Below are positions 37,204 to 48,400 of a stretch of 64,000 nt of DNA, in pieces (positions within the stretch are counted from its first letter, which is position 1; each line of letters starts with the position of its first letter). Both the position numbers and the translations under genes were made by a program. The notes under the pieces were generated by a model. The model did not search any database. It saw nothing but the letters and a program-made list of their open reading frames with translations, and was not told where the DNA came from. The stretch is from positions 1,552,926-1,616,925 of the forward strand of contig SIJG01000026.1 of the NCBI GenBank assembly GCA_023374025.1, in the 5' to 3' direction. The stretch comes from Heterodera schachtii. Its lineage: Eukaryota > Nematoda > Chromadorea > Rhabditida > Heteroderidae.

Positions 37204-37475
37204 TGTTAGGACCACAAGTCCAAACAAACAAATAATTTATTGAAGAAATAATAAATTACAAATAAATGCAAAGACGGGGGAGCGGAGCAAATAAATTGGG
37301 GAGACAACAGAATGAATTAAGCAATGAATGGGGGAGGAATATTGGGAAGGGCAAAGGTCAATCGATGTGCACATGTGTCTGTCTCTAACACGGAGAGAGC
37401 AGACACTGCAAAAACAGTGAAGGAAAATGAAGAGGGAAATAAATAAATCGGGGGCAAAATGTGCCTGCCCGAACA
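37204..37475 (-). repeat. 5' LTR of the Ty3/gypsy element
   Basis: 272 bp, identical to the copy at 32421-32692 by direct comparison; carries the element promoter. Followed on the plus strand by the second AGCAT (37476-37480). Confidence 0.95.
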
Positions 37476-37480
37476 AGCAT

Positions 37481-37850
37481 AAAAAACGAACAATACACCC
37501 TAAGAATTAACCTAAAAATTCTCAAAAATGCATTCGAAGAAAAGAAAAATTTTCTCAAAAATTAATCCTCAAATATTATTTTCATTGACAAACTTTTTAA
37601 TTTAAAAATGCCAATTTATGCTACGAATATATTCGAATGTCAGTGAGAAAGAAAAATTGGGAATTTATTCTCACTGATAAAATTTTTGCCTAAAAATCAC
37701 CAAACTTTTAAGCTTTTTTTCGATTTTTTGTGTTGATTTTGCCATTTTCATGCTTATTTCGTGCTTAATTTAGCATTTTGGTGCTGAATTAAATTAAGTG
37801 CTTAATTACACTTTTTAGTGCTAACTAAACCGGTCTAGTAATAATAATAC
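37481..37850. repeat. Short GTGCTTAATT array and flank
   Basis: From about 37735 to 37840 the motif GTGCTTAATT or GTGCTxAATT recurs four to five times, ending at AACTAAACCGGTCTAG. It resembles the locus-specific arrays near the hairpin-core elements, but no hairpin core was found next to it. Confidence 0.35.
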
Positions 37851-38681
37851 AATAACAGAATTACATTATGCATAATTTCAACAGCTTTTTATTTAGATTT
37901 TTGCTTTATTTACGTCATGCTCCTCCAATGTAATCACTACTTTATTAAAAAAAATTGAAACATGAACTGTAGGCAATTAATTCAATGTTTTTATAATGAA
38001 ACATGTGACCTATACTTTTTTAAATTTATTCCAAAATTATTCTGCGAATTTTTATCCTTTTTTAAATATATAATCAATTTTTAAGTATATGTAGTTTAAT
38101 TCATTTTTTTATAACAATCCTTTGAGTTTTTATTTTCGCGTGTTGTTTCTTATTTCTAATTTACCCCATTTTGAATTATCGGTTTGGAATTTATTTATAC
38201 TAATCTAGAACAATATTTTTTATTGAAAAATTTTTTTTGTTTCGTATGTCTGTAACATCCAGGTGATCAATTCTTTAACTATTTTTTAATTTTGATATTA
38301 ACATGACGAGCAAGTCGTAAAACTATTCTTTATTTCATCTGCTTATTAATCAAAAATTATTCGCATAACGTTAATTTTTATTGCGTCTTTTAGCATTTAA
38401 ATGTTAATAAAAAATTATATTAATTATCTAATTTTTGATAATATATTTGTGATATTTAATTTATTGTGCCACATGAAATATAATTATTCTTTATAAGAAT
38501 TTTGTCTTTATCGCAATTTGTTATTTGTTTCTATTAATTGGACCTTTCCTAATTTATTTATTAAATTACTTTTATTAATTTTTTGTTCTTTAATTGTGAC
38601 GAGATTTTTTTATATAATTACTTTATTTTAACTTAAAATATGTTATTAGAAGTAAACACTTTTAAAATTCTAATTTATTCA

Positions 38682-39085
38682 GTTATATTAAAAAAACTAA
38701 TAACTTTTCTAAACTTAATAAATTTTATTGTAAAATTTGTATTTTTCCATTTAATTTTATCAACATTATAACGGAAATATTTATCTTAAAAAAATTTATT
38801 ATAGTCATTTCTATTTTATGTATTTATTTCTCATGTCCAATGCAATCGTGTGTTCTTAATCTGTTAGGTCAATTTAGTTTTATATATTTTTTATAATTTT
38901 TATTTTTAATTTTTTATAAATCATACATATATTTAAATTTTAATAATTTTATTCTAAAATATATGAAAATGCATTTTTTATGTAGCTTTAAATTATTATG
39001 TAATTGACCCGCGACAATTCTGCATGAACACCAATTTGCGTCTTATATTTTAAATCTGGTTTGGTTTAAATTTACATTAATTCAT
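38682..39085 (+). repeat. Segmental duplication, copy B, first block
   Basis: Diverged counterpart of 22600-22975. In copy B the second block follows after about 270 bases, whereas in copy A about 5 kb, including the secreted-protein gene, separates the blocks. Confidence 0.75.
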
Positions 39086-39359
39086 TTTTTCCCAAAATAT
39101 AATTATTATTTTTTGTATAATTCAATAAAATAAATTGCTTTCTTTTAGTCAGAAATATTCTTGAATTTATTTTATTTTATAATAAATTATATTTATTAAC
39201 ATTTACTGCTAAATTATGCATACCTATTATTTGTTTGTCATTCTTTTACATTAATATAAGGGATTATTAAATTTTTTGAAAAATTTAGCATTCAATTACA
39301 TGAACACCGAACCACAAATATTATACCACTGAATTTTTTAAACTTGGATTTTTATCATA

Positions 39360-40170
39360 ATTATATATATATATATTATATATATTATATTTTTGTATTT
39401 TTTGATAATTCAGAAAACTAAAAATAATCACTCAATTTTATTTTCAATTTCATTTTTATTTTAAGTAATTTATATTTTCATACCTTCACTTATCCAAAGA
39501 AAAATGTTTTTATTGGTTCAATTTTCAATAATTAAAAAATAAAGCATTTACAACTGAATTTTAACTTTTTCCAAAAAAAAAGTCATATGTAGATAATTTT
39601 AACAAAATTATTTTAATATTTATCTGAAAATTTTATTTTAATTATAATTTCTTTGTTTATTATAAGTATTATAAATCAATTTATAAATTAATTCTTTTGT
39701 GAATAAAACTTTTTGTCCTCTTGATCAAAATGTCACTTATTTTTTAAAGCAGCGTTTTTGTAGTCGTTTACTTATTTTGAAAAACTAATTTAGACGGGAA
39801 GTATATTTAAAAATACTTTCTAATCATTCACTAATATTCAAATTTTATATAATAGATTTAATTCAGAAATAACTTTTATAATAATTCTCGTCCACCATGT
39901 ATCAAAGCCGCATCTTATGTGCAATTACACTATTAATTAATGTTAAAAACATTTTTCAATTATCTCTGGTTAATAAATCTATTTTTGTTTTTTGATCTAC
40001 CATTATGTAAATTGTAGATAAAAAATTTAATATTCCGCTGATAATTTTAATTATTATTATTAATCCCAATAAATTATTTAATTTTTTTTTTTAATTTAAA
40101 ATTTCCTTGCATACTTGGAAGTGGATCACGAATCGTTTGTTTGATTCGAATTATCTATCGATTATTTAAA
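39360..40170 (+). repeat. Segmental duplication, copy B, second block
   Basis: Diverged counterpart of 27950-28795, with several indels. Confidence 0.75.
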
Positions 40171-40207
40171 GCAAATACATCAATGTTTTTAATTTATTAG
40201 TGAGATT

Positions 40208-40281
40208 GTTTTTAATTTTTTAAATAATACAACTATAAAAATTTGTTTTTAATTTTTTAAATAATACAACTATAAAATTTT
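40208..40281. repeat. 37-bp tandem duplication
   Basis: GTTTTTAATTTTTTAAATAA and the following bases occur twice in a row with a 37-base period. It is present only in copy B of the segmental duplication. Confidence 0.85.
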
Positions 40282-40509
40282 TTTTAATATTATACTTGGT
40301 AATTTAGACAATAATATTCTAATTGAAAAATTTTCTAAAAAGATTTAATGAATAGTTTGAACACTTCATGCATGGGAAAGCACATTTGTTATTGTTTTGT
40401 TTAATATTTTCTTTTGACAAACTTAAAGGATTCTCTGTTGTTTTCGAGAGTATGTTTAGTTTTGCTAATTTTCAAAATATTAAGTATAGCTTCTTAGTTC
40501 AATTTAATT

Positions 40510-41043
40510 GTTTAATTGTAATGATAAAATATGCAAGCAAATATTTGTTAATTATTATTTGTTTAAGTATTTTATTTAAATAAAGTTTTGTGTGTTCTTT
40601 TTTTCAATTGACCTAATCAATCAACAAAAATAAGTACTGATTGAATCCTTGCAAAATTGAATCTTGTAGAGAGAGTCGTAAGAAAAAACTAATCATATGG
40701 ATCGTTGTTTGAGCAAACAATAGATTTAATTGTATAATCATTTCTTAAAATAGGACAGTCAATATGTGATTGTATGATTTGTTTTCTTTATGTTATCATT
40801 GCTGAATTATCAATAAAAAGTTTTCAATCGACTTATAGCCTTATATTCCAAGTGATTCTTGATTATATAATTTAATAATTCATAATAACTTAGATGGTGT
40901 TTCTTAGTATTTGACTGAAGAATGCTTTAAAGCTTTTAATCGACTCAAAAAGAAATTACCACGAAATTATTCGCCATTTTTTGGTAAGATTGCATCTCTC
41001 GCATGACATGACTTCTAATTCTTCTTCAAATAATTTTTTTTTA
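40510..41043 (+). repeat. Near-identical 0.53-kb repeat, copy B
   Basis: Near-perfect match to 28867-29400. A short frame overlapping its start (40368-40583) is not shared as a frame by copy A and has no motif, so it is not called as a gene. Confidence 0.9.
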
Positions 41044-41433
41044 AATAATTTTTGCATAATACTCATAAATTTATTATTAACTAACAATATTTAAATCAAA
41101 TCATTTTTTAATTTTGAAAAAGGTATATTTAAATATTATTAACATGCGACAAGCATCTCTTCCGATGTTATATTTGTTAAGACAACGAAAATTTTTATAT
41201 AGTTTTTATTGATTATGGGTATTTATTAAGAAAATTGAAATTGATTTTATATATTTTCACATTTTAGAAAAAAGTAATAAAACATTTATATATAGTTATA
41301 GTTAATTTCAAAAATAAAATTAAAAAATTCACACTAATTTTAGCAATTAAAAATTATCTATTTTCTTTTTCTGGGATTTATTATTTTTTTATTTTTTATT
41401 TTTATGAGACAGTGTCAAATAAGGTTTTCTATG

Positions 41434-41585
41434 TAAAAATTTAATTTTTTGGGGTTATCAAATAAATAATATTTATTAAAGAACTTATTAAATTGATCTT
41501 GATTTAAAAATTTAATTTTTTGGGGTTATCAAATAAATAATATTTATTAAAGAACTTATTAAATTGATCTTGATTTAAAAATTTT
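41434..41585. repeat. Perfect 71-bp tandem duplication
   Basis: Two identical adjacent 71-base units (41434-41504, 41505-41575) containing TTTTTTGGGGTTATC, with the beginning of a third. Confidence 0.9.
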
Positions 41586-42373
41586 ATTTATGCTAAATAC
41601 ATATAAAGAAACTATCAATTTACCTCTCGATCATTTTTTGAAAATATTTATCAATCTCGTAAATAAAAAAATTTAACAAAACTATCTGATTTTTTTCATT
41701 TATAAACACATAATTTTTCTTTTTTGCTGAATTATGTTAATGTTTTCGTATTTGATTATTAAAAAAACTATCCATACTTATCACATATTGAAGTGTTTTA
41801 TTAAATTATTTCTTATTCCTTAATATTTCATATTTTTAAGTAATATTGTATTGTTAATTTATTTATTATCACGGCCGCTATTCCTTTTATTATGGCTTTT
41901 CGTCTGTGCTTGTCCTTGATTTTAGATTATTACAAATACAACATGAAGATGCTAATTTATATTGTTAAATTATGAAATCAAATTTTATTAAATGCCTTTA
42001 CATTCATTATACAAAATTTTGTCTTTAATTACATTCGAATTCTTATCAATTTAATATTATATGAAATATAATTCGCATTTAACCCGCGGATTTATTCGGT
42101 TAAGGATGTATTTTGTTAATTTAAAAAGTATTTTCGTTTGTTATATTATGTAATGTACTTTTTACCCTCATACATCCGTAAGTTTTAAATTCCTTATTTA
42201 TTAAGGGATTAAAATGTTTTATGTAAATTGTGGATTTTGCATTTTCAATTTTAATTTTATAATTTTTTATTATTATATGAATTATTTTTGTTTTATTTTT
42301 TTATTTTTTCATTAGAATTAATAGTTACGCTCGCAATCGGACCTTGGAGGTTTTCTCTTTTTTGCCTCTAAAT
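41586..42373. other. No feature seen
   Basis: T-rich DNA without exon or repeat signals. Confidence 0.5.
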
Positions 42374-42641
42374 CAGGGGTGCGATCTGTCCTTATTTTAA
42401 GATTTGTCCTTATTTGGAGGGTCCAAATCTTATAAAATAAAAATGTCCTTATTTGTAAGATTTGTCCTTATTTGGAGGGAGTGACCAAAATTTGTCCCGA
42501 TTTCTTAAATAATCTCATATTTTTGAAATTTTGTGGCATAATGTCACTATTTTATTAAGAAAATATAAGATTATTGTAAAATTTGGTCATTTTTTGACAA
42601 AAATCTGTTAACAAATCTCATAAAAAATCGCAAAATTTTTC

Positions 42642-42667
42642 CCGGCGGCACCTATCGGCATCGCCGG
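42642..42667 (+). repeat. GC hairpin core
   Basis: Arm CCGGCGGCACC, loop TATC, arm GGCATCGCCGG. Preceded by GTTAACAAATC and A-rich DNA; followed by ACCCCC. Confidence 0.75.
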
Positions 42668-42825
42668 ACCCCCTGTCCATGCTTCAAAATTTTTGAAAAA
42701 ACGCGCCGCAAAAAAAAAGCGTTTTTAAAACAAAAAATCGTCGCTTGACTTTTAATTTAATTGCAAAAATTGGCCTTTTTGGTGAAAATCTGTTAACAAA
42801 TCAGAACGAAATTACAAAAAATTTT

Positions 42826-42851
42826 CCGGCGGCGCCTATCGGCATCGCCGG
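42826..42851 (+). repeat. GC hairpin core, second copy
   Basis: Arm CCGGCGGCGCC, loop TATC, arm GGCATCGCCGG; differs from the copy at 42642 by one base. Confidence 0.75.
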
Positions 42852-43293
42852 ACCCTCTCCCCTCGCCCATTTCCCAAAAGTTTTTTGAAAAAAGCGCCGC
42901 AAAAAATTCTTCAAAATCTGAATTTTCATCCCGAATGCACTGAAATATTCGATTTGCTTATTTCCTCCCCAAAGTTGTTAAAATCAATAATGGGAGGTGA
43001 AAATATAATATTTAATACATTTTTGATCGAATTAATTGTAAAAATAACTGTTTTGAAGCAATTTCGCAAAATGTCCTTATTTTGGACCCAAAAATCTTAT
43101 TTTTTGGCCTAGATGTTCTTATTTTGAAAAATAAAAATTTATTTTAAAAATAAAATTCACTATAAATCACACAAAAGTGATAAAGAGAATTCGAGGAATT
43201 CAAAAGTAACCCCAAAAAATCAGTCGGAGCAAATAAAATGACAATTTCAAAAAAGGGAAGGAATCTTTACTTTGTACTCTATACTACTACCAA

Positions 43294-43372
43294 AAAAAAC
43301 TTTTTTATATTCAAGAGGAAAATATTCGTTTGTCGTTCATAATTGTGATTTAAAAATAAATAACAAAACATA
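43294..43372 (+). repeat. Dispersed 80-bp repeat, copy 2
   Basis: Near-identical to 31818-31900; here it lies inside the foldback element, just left of the CGGTTTTT array. Confidence 0.8.
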
Positions 43373-43402
43373 TTTTTTCCATAAATTTAAAATAGTTTTT
43401 GG

Positions 43403-43570
43403 TAGAGATCGGACCGGTCGGTTTTTTTCGGCTTTTTACGGTTTTCGGTTTTTGACAGAAAAAACCGACCGAAAATTTTTTGAGTTTTTCGGTTTTTTTG
43501 GTTTCGATTTTTTTCGGTTTTTAAACCGAAACCGACCGACCGAAACATCAAAAAACCGTAACAACCGACT
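43403..43570 (+). mobile_element. Nested CGGTTTTT-array element (d)
   Basis: Starts TAGAGATCGGACCGGTCGG and continues as CGGTTTTT units in both orientations, so that AAAACCGACCG on one side can pair with CGGTCGGTTTT on the other. The start and the CGG-type subterminal repeats resemble ends of hAT-Ac transposons. The 107-residue frame across it (43272-43595) is a Phe/Arg-rich translation of the repeat. Confidence 0.45.
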
Positions 43571-43716
43571 TTTCAGCTCCCATTATCGATTTTAACAGTT
43601 TGGGGAGGAAATAAGCAAAGCATTTCATTTCATTTAGGATCAAAAATCATATTTTTAAGAATTTGCGGCGCACTTTTCCAAAAAACTTTTGGGAAATGGG
43701 CAGGGGGAGAGGATTC

Positions 43717-43739
43717 AGTGGCGCCTATAGGCGCTGCCG
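43717..43739 (-). repeat. GC hairpin core, inverted and degenerate
   Basis: Contains the perfect palindrome GCGCCTATAGGCGC; it lies in the right arm of the foldback element. Confidence 0.65.
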
Positions 43740-43878
43740 TGAAAACTTTTTGTAATTTTCATGCGGTTTCTCAACAGATTTTTGTCCAAAAATGACCAAA
43801 TTTTGCCTCAAATCTTTTATTTTATTAATAAAATAAAATAGTGATATTTTGCCATAGATTTTAAATTATGAGTTCTTT

Positions 43879-44265
43879 GGTTGTCATGGCAACTCGTACA
43901 ATTTTTAATGGGGGCCATAACATTTCTTTAAGTTGCCAATATAAAACTTGGTATCATTCAAATGCTTTTCATGTTTAGAAGCGATGATTAAACTTAAGCT
44001 AAGCGAGCGATTAAACATCTCAAAAAAGTTACATTTTAAAGAAGATTAAAAATTCACAAAAGCAGACTTTTTCGCAATTTATAAATTATATATATATATT
44101 TTTTGTGATATGCTTAATCGCTTAGCTCCTGCTTAATCATCGTCTTCTAAACATGAAAAGCATTAGAATGATACAAAGTTTTAGGAAATTGGCCGATTAA
44201 AAAAATTATGGCCACACCCATTAAAAAATTTTACAAGTTGCATTTGTACGAGTCCCATTGACCCG
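43879..44265. mobile_element. Palindromic (foldback) MITE of about 390 bp
   Basis: Arms of about 150 bases are inverted copies: CTCGTACAATTTTTAATGGG, TATCATTCAAATGCTTTTCA and TGTTTAGAAGCGATGATTAA on the left correspond to inverted versions on the right (about 44110-44265). The centre near 44060-44100 is AT-rich. It has no coding capacity. Confidence 0.7.
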
Positions 44266-44380
44266 TTTTTAAAGAATGCAGAACAAATTTTGATCGCTAC
44301 ACCAAATCAGGACAAATCTGACAAACAAGGAAATTTTCATTTTATCAGATTTGGATAAATCAGGACAGATCGCAAATGTT

Positions 44381-44580
44381 TTTCTCTAGCTTCTCTCTTT
44401 CTTTATCTTTCTCTCTCCCTCACTCATTTTCTCTCTCTCTTTGTCTATCTCCTCTTTCTCTCTCCCTCACTCTTTTCTCTCTCTCTCTCTTTGTCTATCT
44501 CCTCTCTCTTTCTCACTCCTTTTTTCTCTCTCTCTCTTTGTATATCACCTTTTTCTCTCACTCTGTTTTCTCTTTTCTTT
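44381..44580. repeat. CT-rich minisatellite, locus 1
   Basis: Imperfect units of about 48-50 bases containing TTTGTCTATCTCCTC, CTCTCCCTCACTC and (CT)n. The same unit makes up 54696-54985. The Ser/Leu-rich frames across it are repeat translations. Confidence 0.85.
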
Positions 44581-44623
44581 GATACTAATTTTTCTCTCTT
44601 TCCCTGACTCCATTTATCCTTAG

Positions 44624-44701
44624 GCCTTCGATGGCGTCGGTTTGGAAAGTGACGCCAATAAACCGATGAGAAATGGTGACCTCATTTGGTTGGATGTGTT
44701 G
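44624..44701 (+). CDS. Isolated exon-like block (26 codons)
   Basis: After an acceptor-like TTATCCTTAG, an open frame of exactly 26 codons runs to a donor-like GTGAGC. It starts AFDGVGLESDAN and ends NGDLIWLDVL. Its base composition is close to that of the two real genes and unlike its surroundings. No neighbouring exon was recognised within several kilobases on the plus strand. It may be a leftover exon of a decayed gene, an exon carried by a transposon, or part of a gene with long introns. I do not recognise the protein. Confidence 0.4.
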
Positions 44702-45079
44702 GTGAGCATCGCTGAACAGAACAGAGTCATTTTGCATCTCCCTTCATTTCAACAAACGCATATCAAACGCAAAAAATAATAAATTTTTAAAATTAATTAA
44801 AATAATTATAATTTATTAAAGCATGGATTGGATTTTTAATTGAAGTTTTACTTTCAACCAATACAAATTTTAAAAACCCGCATGCACAAAATCACAGATA
44901 GTAAATAATAAAGTTTGAGAACATAAAATGAACATGTTGTATAGGATTATAATTTAAATAAGGAAGGAAAACACTTAATAAATTTTAAGAATATAAATTG
45001 AAAATTTAAGTGACAAAACAGATTTAAAAAAGTCTGTTTTTTATTGTGTTTATTGCCTGTTTCTTAGTCTACTATATTA
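44702..45079. other. No feature seen
   Basis: A-rich DNA after the exon-like block; no second exon was recognised. Confidence 0.45.
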
Positions 45080-45280
45080 ATTTTGCGCTATCTTTTGGTT
45101 TTTATAAAATTAAAAACCAATCAAAAAATTAATTATTTAATATTTTCACTCGAAATAAACTAAAAAATTAAATTTTTTAAATTTTTGAATTTTTAAAATT
45201 TCACAGTTGTCCCGGTTTCGGACAAAAACCGAGGTCCCGGTCCCAGTTTTGACAAAATTTCCCGGTCCCGTACAACTCTA
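45080..45280 (-). mobile_element. CCGGGACC-array element end (g)
   Basis: Read on the minus strand it begins TAGAGTTGTACGGGACCGGG at 45280. It carries several CCGGGACC or CGGTCCC units to about 45204, then an AT-rich interior that aligns with 52740-52860 (shared AGTGAAAATATTA, TTGGTTTTTA and CCAAAAG). It is therefore a truncated relative of the 52.7-kb element in inverse orientation. Confidence 0.55.
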
Positions 45281-45354
45281 CTCATACCCTCCGGGATACA
45301 ATTAGGCCCAATTGTAACAAAAAGCAATTTTCTATGATTTCTTTTGAAATACAG

Positions 45355-45440
45355 TAGGAAGCATATACCTTAGAGTGTGTATGATCGTCTACTACCATTC
45401 AAAAAAGATACGGTAGCAGATTCTTCTCTTTCTGATAAAC
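45355..45440 (-). repeat. Dispersed repeat, copy 2
   Basis: Inverted relative of 2815-2890; on the minus strand it reads CAGAAAGAG, CTACCG, TTTTGAATGGTAGT in order. Confidence 0.5.
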
Positions 45441-48400
45441 AAGCATTATATAACAGAATATGTGTTTCAAATGAAAATGCTTAAACAGTAAACAATTTTT
45501 TGATTCAAACAAAAAATGTTAATAATTTTCTTCATTTAATTTTTGTCTAAATTTATACCCATGGCTGTAAAACTAAAATAATGCTGTTTTCGAAAATTTA
45601 AAAATAAAAATTAATATTTTGAAAAGAAAATGTTGCTTAAAAGTTTCTAATTTAAACTAAACTGATGTTAACACACAGAGACTTCATTATATAAAATTTC
45701 TAAAATGGAATTGAGAACATGTGGAAGAAAGAATAAAGGCCGTAAACACTACAAAGTTTTGAAAATTTATAATTCACTACTTTTTCAGTATGCAGCCATT
45801 CTCAATAAAAATTCTAAAAGGATTCAGTAATTCTGAATCACTTGAATGAATAAAGAAAAAATAACACTATTTAAAGAATTATAAATATTACCAATTATAA
45901 TTAGTATATTCAAAATAAATCAAAAAATTACTTCTTAAATTCATTGTAATAATGAAGCCAAAAAAAAAAGTTCTATTAAATTAATTCAATTATGAAAAAA
46001 TCAATAAACCAGACATTACATGATTTGGGCCTGAAATCAAATTCCTAGTTAGAGAATTCCTTCTGGCGAGAGAGAATCCAAGTAAATCATAAAAGTTTTC
46101 TAATACCGAAAGGCGCGCGCAAGCGAGTAATTTTTTTTATTTTTAATAAATATTTAAGAAAATAGAGCAAATTAAAAAAAATCGTATTTATATAAAGTGT
46201 CTAAATGCTATAGATTGAAAAAATATAAATTAATAAAAATAAAATCATCATCCTCTATATAAAAAATTTATTTTAAATAATGATTTTTTTAATTTCTAAT
46301 TATGTTTGTAAAAATAGTTATGGATCAAAAACAATCGATTAAATTAAGCAAAAGAAAAAAAGTTAGAAATAATAAACGTAGAAATCCATTAATGAAAATA
46401 TAAAAAGCGCAATATTAATTCGATTCTTAGATAAATAATTTTCATAATTTTGATAAAAAGTTGAACATATAAATTAGAATTAAATAAAAAATATATAAAA
46501 TAAAATAATTTAGTGAGAAAAAGAATAAGAAAAAAAGTCAAAGAAAAATATCACAGTTGTTCGATATAATTATTGAATTTTTTGATTAATTAAATATTAA
46601 AAGTACTGTTTAATCAAAAATTGGAAACCAAATTCATGCCTTTTTGCAAGTGCTTGTAACTTTTTATGATAAAAGGATACAACAAAAATATCAAATTATT
46701 TGCCATCCAATCTCGCACTTAAAATAAAATTAATTAAATGCATTTATCAAAAAGGATTAAAGTACTTAGTTATTTATATAGTTTGATAAAACGATGAATT
46801 ATGCGAGAAATTTTAAAACATTATTATAAGCATAAAATGATAATAAATGAATATTAAAATGAATAAAGAATAAAAATTATATAAATATATTCAGAAGTAG
46901 AAAAAGATTATGATTTGTTAAAAATATACCTAAATTAGCAAATGAGATTTATTTTTAGTAAAACAATAAAAGTGATTAAAAGAAAAGAGTAATTTGAATC
47001 ATTATAATCTGACTGAAAAGAAAATGAAAAATAAGAAAAATTATAAAAAATTTTACTTTTATCACTAATTTGCAGACTTGAGTGTTTTCTTATGTGGCAA
47101 ATTACTATTTTATATTATCTTCTTTCTTTTGAACTGCATTCTAAGAAAGAACGCAAATTTGCTTACCATTTTGACAAATTACAACATTTACGCGAAGACA
47201 ACACAAGGCTTGATTACTAAATGATGCATATAAAAGAAAATTAAAAAATAATAATTTCAATAAAAAAATAATAATTTCGACACGAAAAAAGTTATATTCA
47301 GAGTAATTATCTTTGCTGCCGACGTTTTTAATTTCGGCATTGAAGAAAAATAATAGTGTATAATTAACATAAAAAATACAACCGACAACCGAATTAGATA
47401 ACCAATTAAGAATAATTGAATATGTTCTCATAAATGAAAGTCCTATCATTAAATGATATTTTCATCATCATCAATTCCCTTTTTTCGATTTAATATTTTA
47501 TTGAAAATTCAAAATATTAAAAATTAGATTATCTTTTGCATTAGCCAATTAATTTTCGGCTTATTAAAAATAAAGCTGAAATATGATTATAAAATACATT
47601 TAAAACTCGTTACCTAAATAATAAATAAATAAAAAATTAATTAATTAATTTTAACTTATACCAAAAACGGGATACGAGACAAATTTACCACACCAGCATT
47701 CGACTGCAGTCAAATGAATCCGACGAAATTTCCAAATGCATTGCGTTTTTATTGAAAAAAAGAAGTGGTCGAATAAAACTAAAATTGTACTTGAATTAGC
47801 GATTATTAATTTAAAAATTAGTTTTAAAAAAATATTTTATAAACTATAAAACATTCTAAAAAATTAAAAATGGTATATTAATAAAAATAAAAATGAACTT
47901 TGTCAAGTGAAAAATGAATGGTGTTCGGAGAAAAACTTAAAAAGGCAATTTACAAGAGAATACAATGTGAAATTATTATTAAAATTGCATCCGCAAAAAA
48001 ATATCTAACCAAAAAATTTTTTAACTAAAAGTAACTTATTATTCAACAATAATAAATGCAAAATATAGCTATTAGATTTTTTATTGTGTTATAATTTAAG
48101 TTATCGTGGATGAAGACATAAATTTGCTTGTCGCCGAGGAAACCTTCGGGAAAATTATTAAAAAAGTTAATTTATCACTGAATAAAAATTTTATAAAAGA
48201 ATATTTATTTGCCTAATGGTTAATCAAATAAAAAATTAATTATATAAAACAAAACAAACATTTACAAAAATAAGTAAAACTAATTTAATAAAATGTAGTC
48301 AAAAACTTTTTAATAAAAAAAACAAAAACTTCACACCGACAAGTGAAAACCAATTATTAACAAAGATTTTTATAATTTAAAAATGTTCAGTGGGCTAAAA

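Larger units (their letters stand above)
32421..37475 (-). mobile_element. Complete Ty3/gypsy LTR retrotransposon (5,055 bp)
   Basis: Transcribed on the minus strand. From its 5' end: LTR 37475-37204, primer-binding site, a leader of about 250 bases, gag (36952-35834), pol (to 32716) in the +1 frame, polypurine tract, LTR 32692-32421. The LTRs are 272 bp, begin TG and end CA, and appear identical by direct comparison. AGCAT flanks both sides. All protease, reverse transcriptase, RNase H and integrase signature residues are present and neither frame contains an interruption, so the copy looks recent and structurally intact. Domain order PR-RT-RH-IN places it in Ty3/gypsy. No envelope-like frame is present. 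Confidence 0.97.
42374..44374. mobile_element. 2-kb foldback element with hairpin cores (element c)
   Basis: The left end CAGGGGTGCGATCTGTCC (42374) and the right end GGACAGATCGCA (44363-44374) are inverted copies. Next to the left end, GTCCTTATTT is repeated about five times; next to the right end the related TCAGGACAAAT words appear inverted. Inverted arms continue inward: about 42505-43000 matches about 43575-43870 inverted, including the GC hairpin, the GTTAACAAATC-type block and TTTCCTCCCCAAAGTTG. The left arm holds a duplicated unit, so it has two hairpins (42642-42667 and 42826-42851) against one on the right (43717-43739). A smaller element (43403-43570) and a palindromic element (43879-44265) are nested inside. 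It has no coding capacity, and no target duplication was identified. Confidence 0.65.

Noticed and set aside
42885..43112. 75-codon frame
   Set aside because: Lies inside the foldback element arm; the inverted copy does not preserve the frame.
43272..43595. 107-codon frame rich in Phe and Arg
   Set aside because: Follows the CGGTTTTT array of a transposon-like element.
44376..44623. Ser/Leu-rich frames (also 54644-55005)
   Set aside because: Translations of CT minisatellites in several frames at once; no start or splice context.
47141..47449. 102-codon minus-strand frame with a hydrophobic stretch
   Set aside because: AT-driven Phe/Leu/Ile content; no related sequence recognised and no intron or start context.
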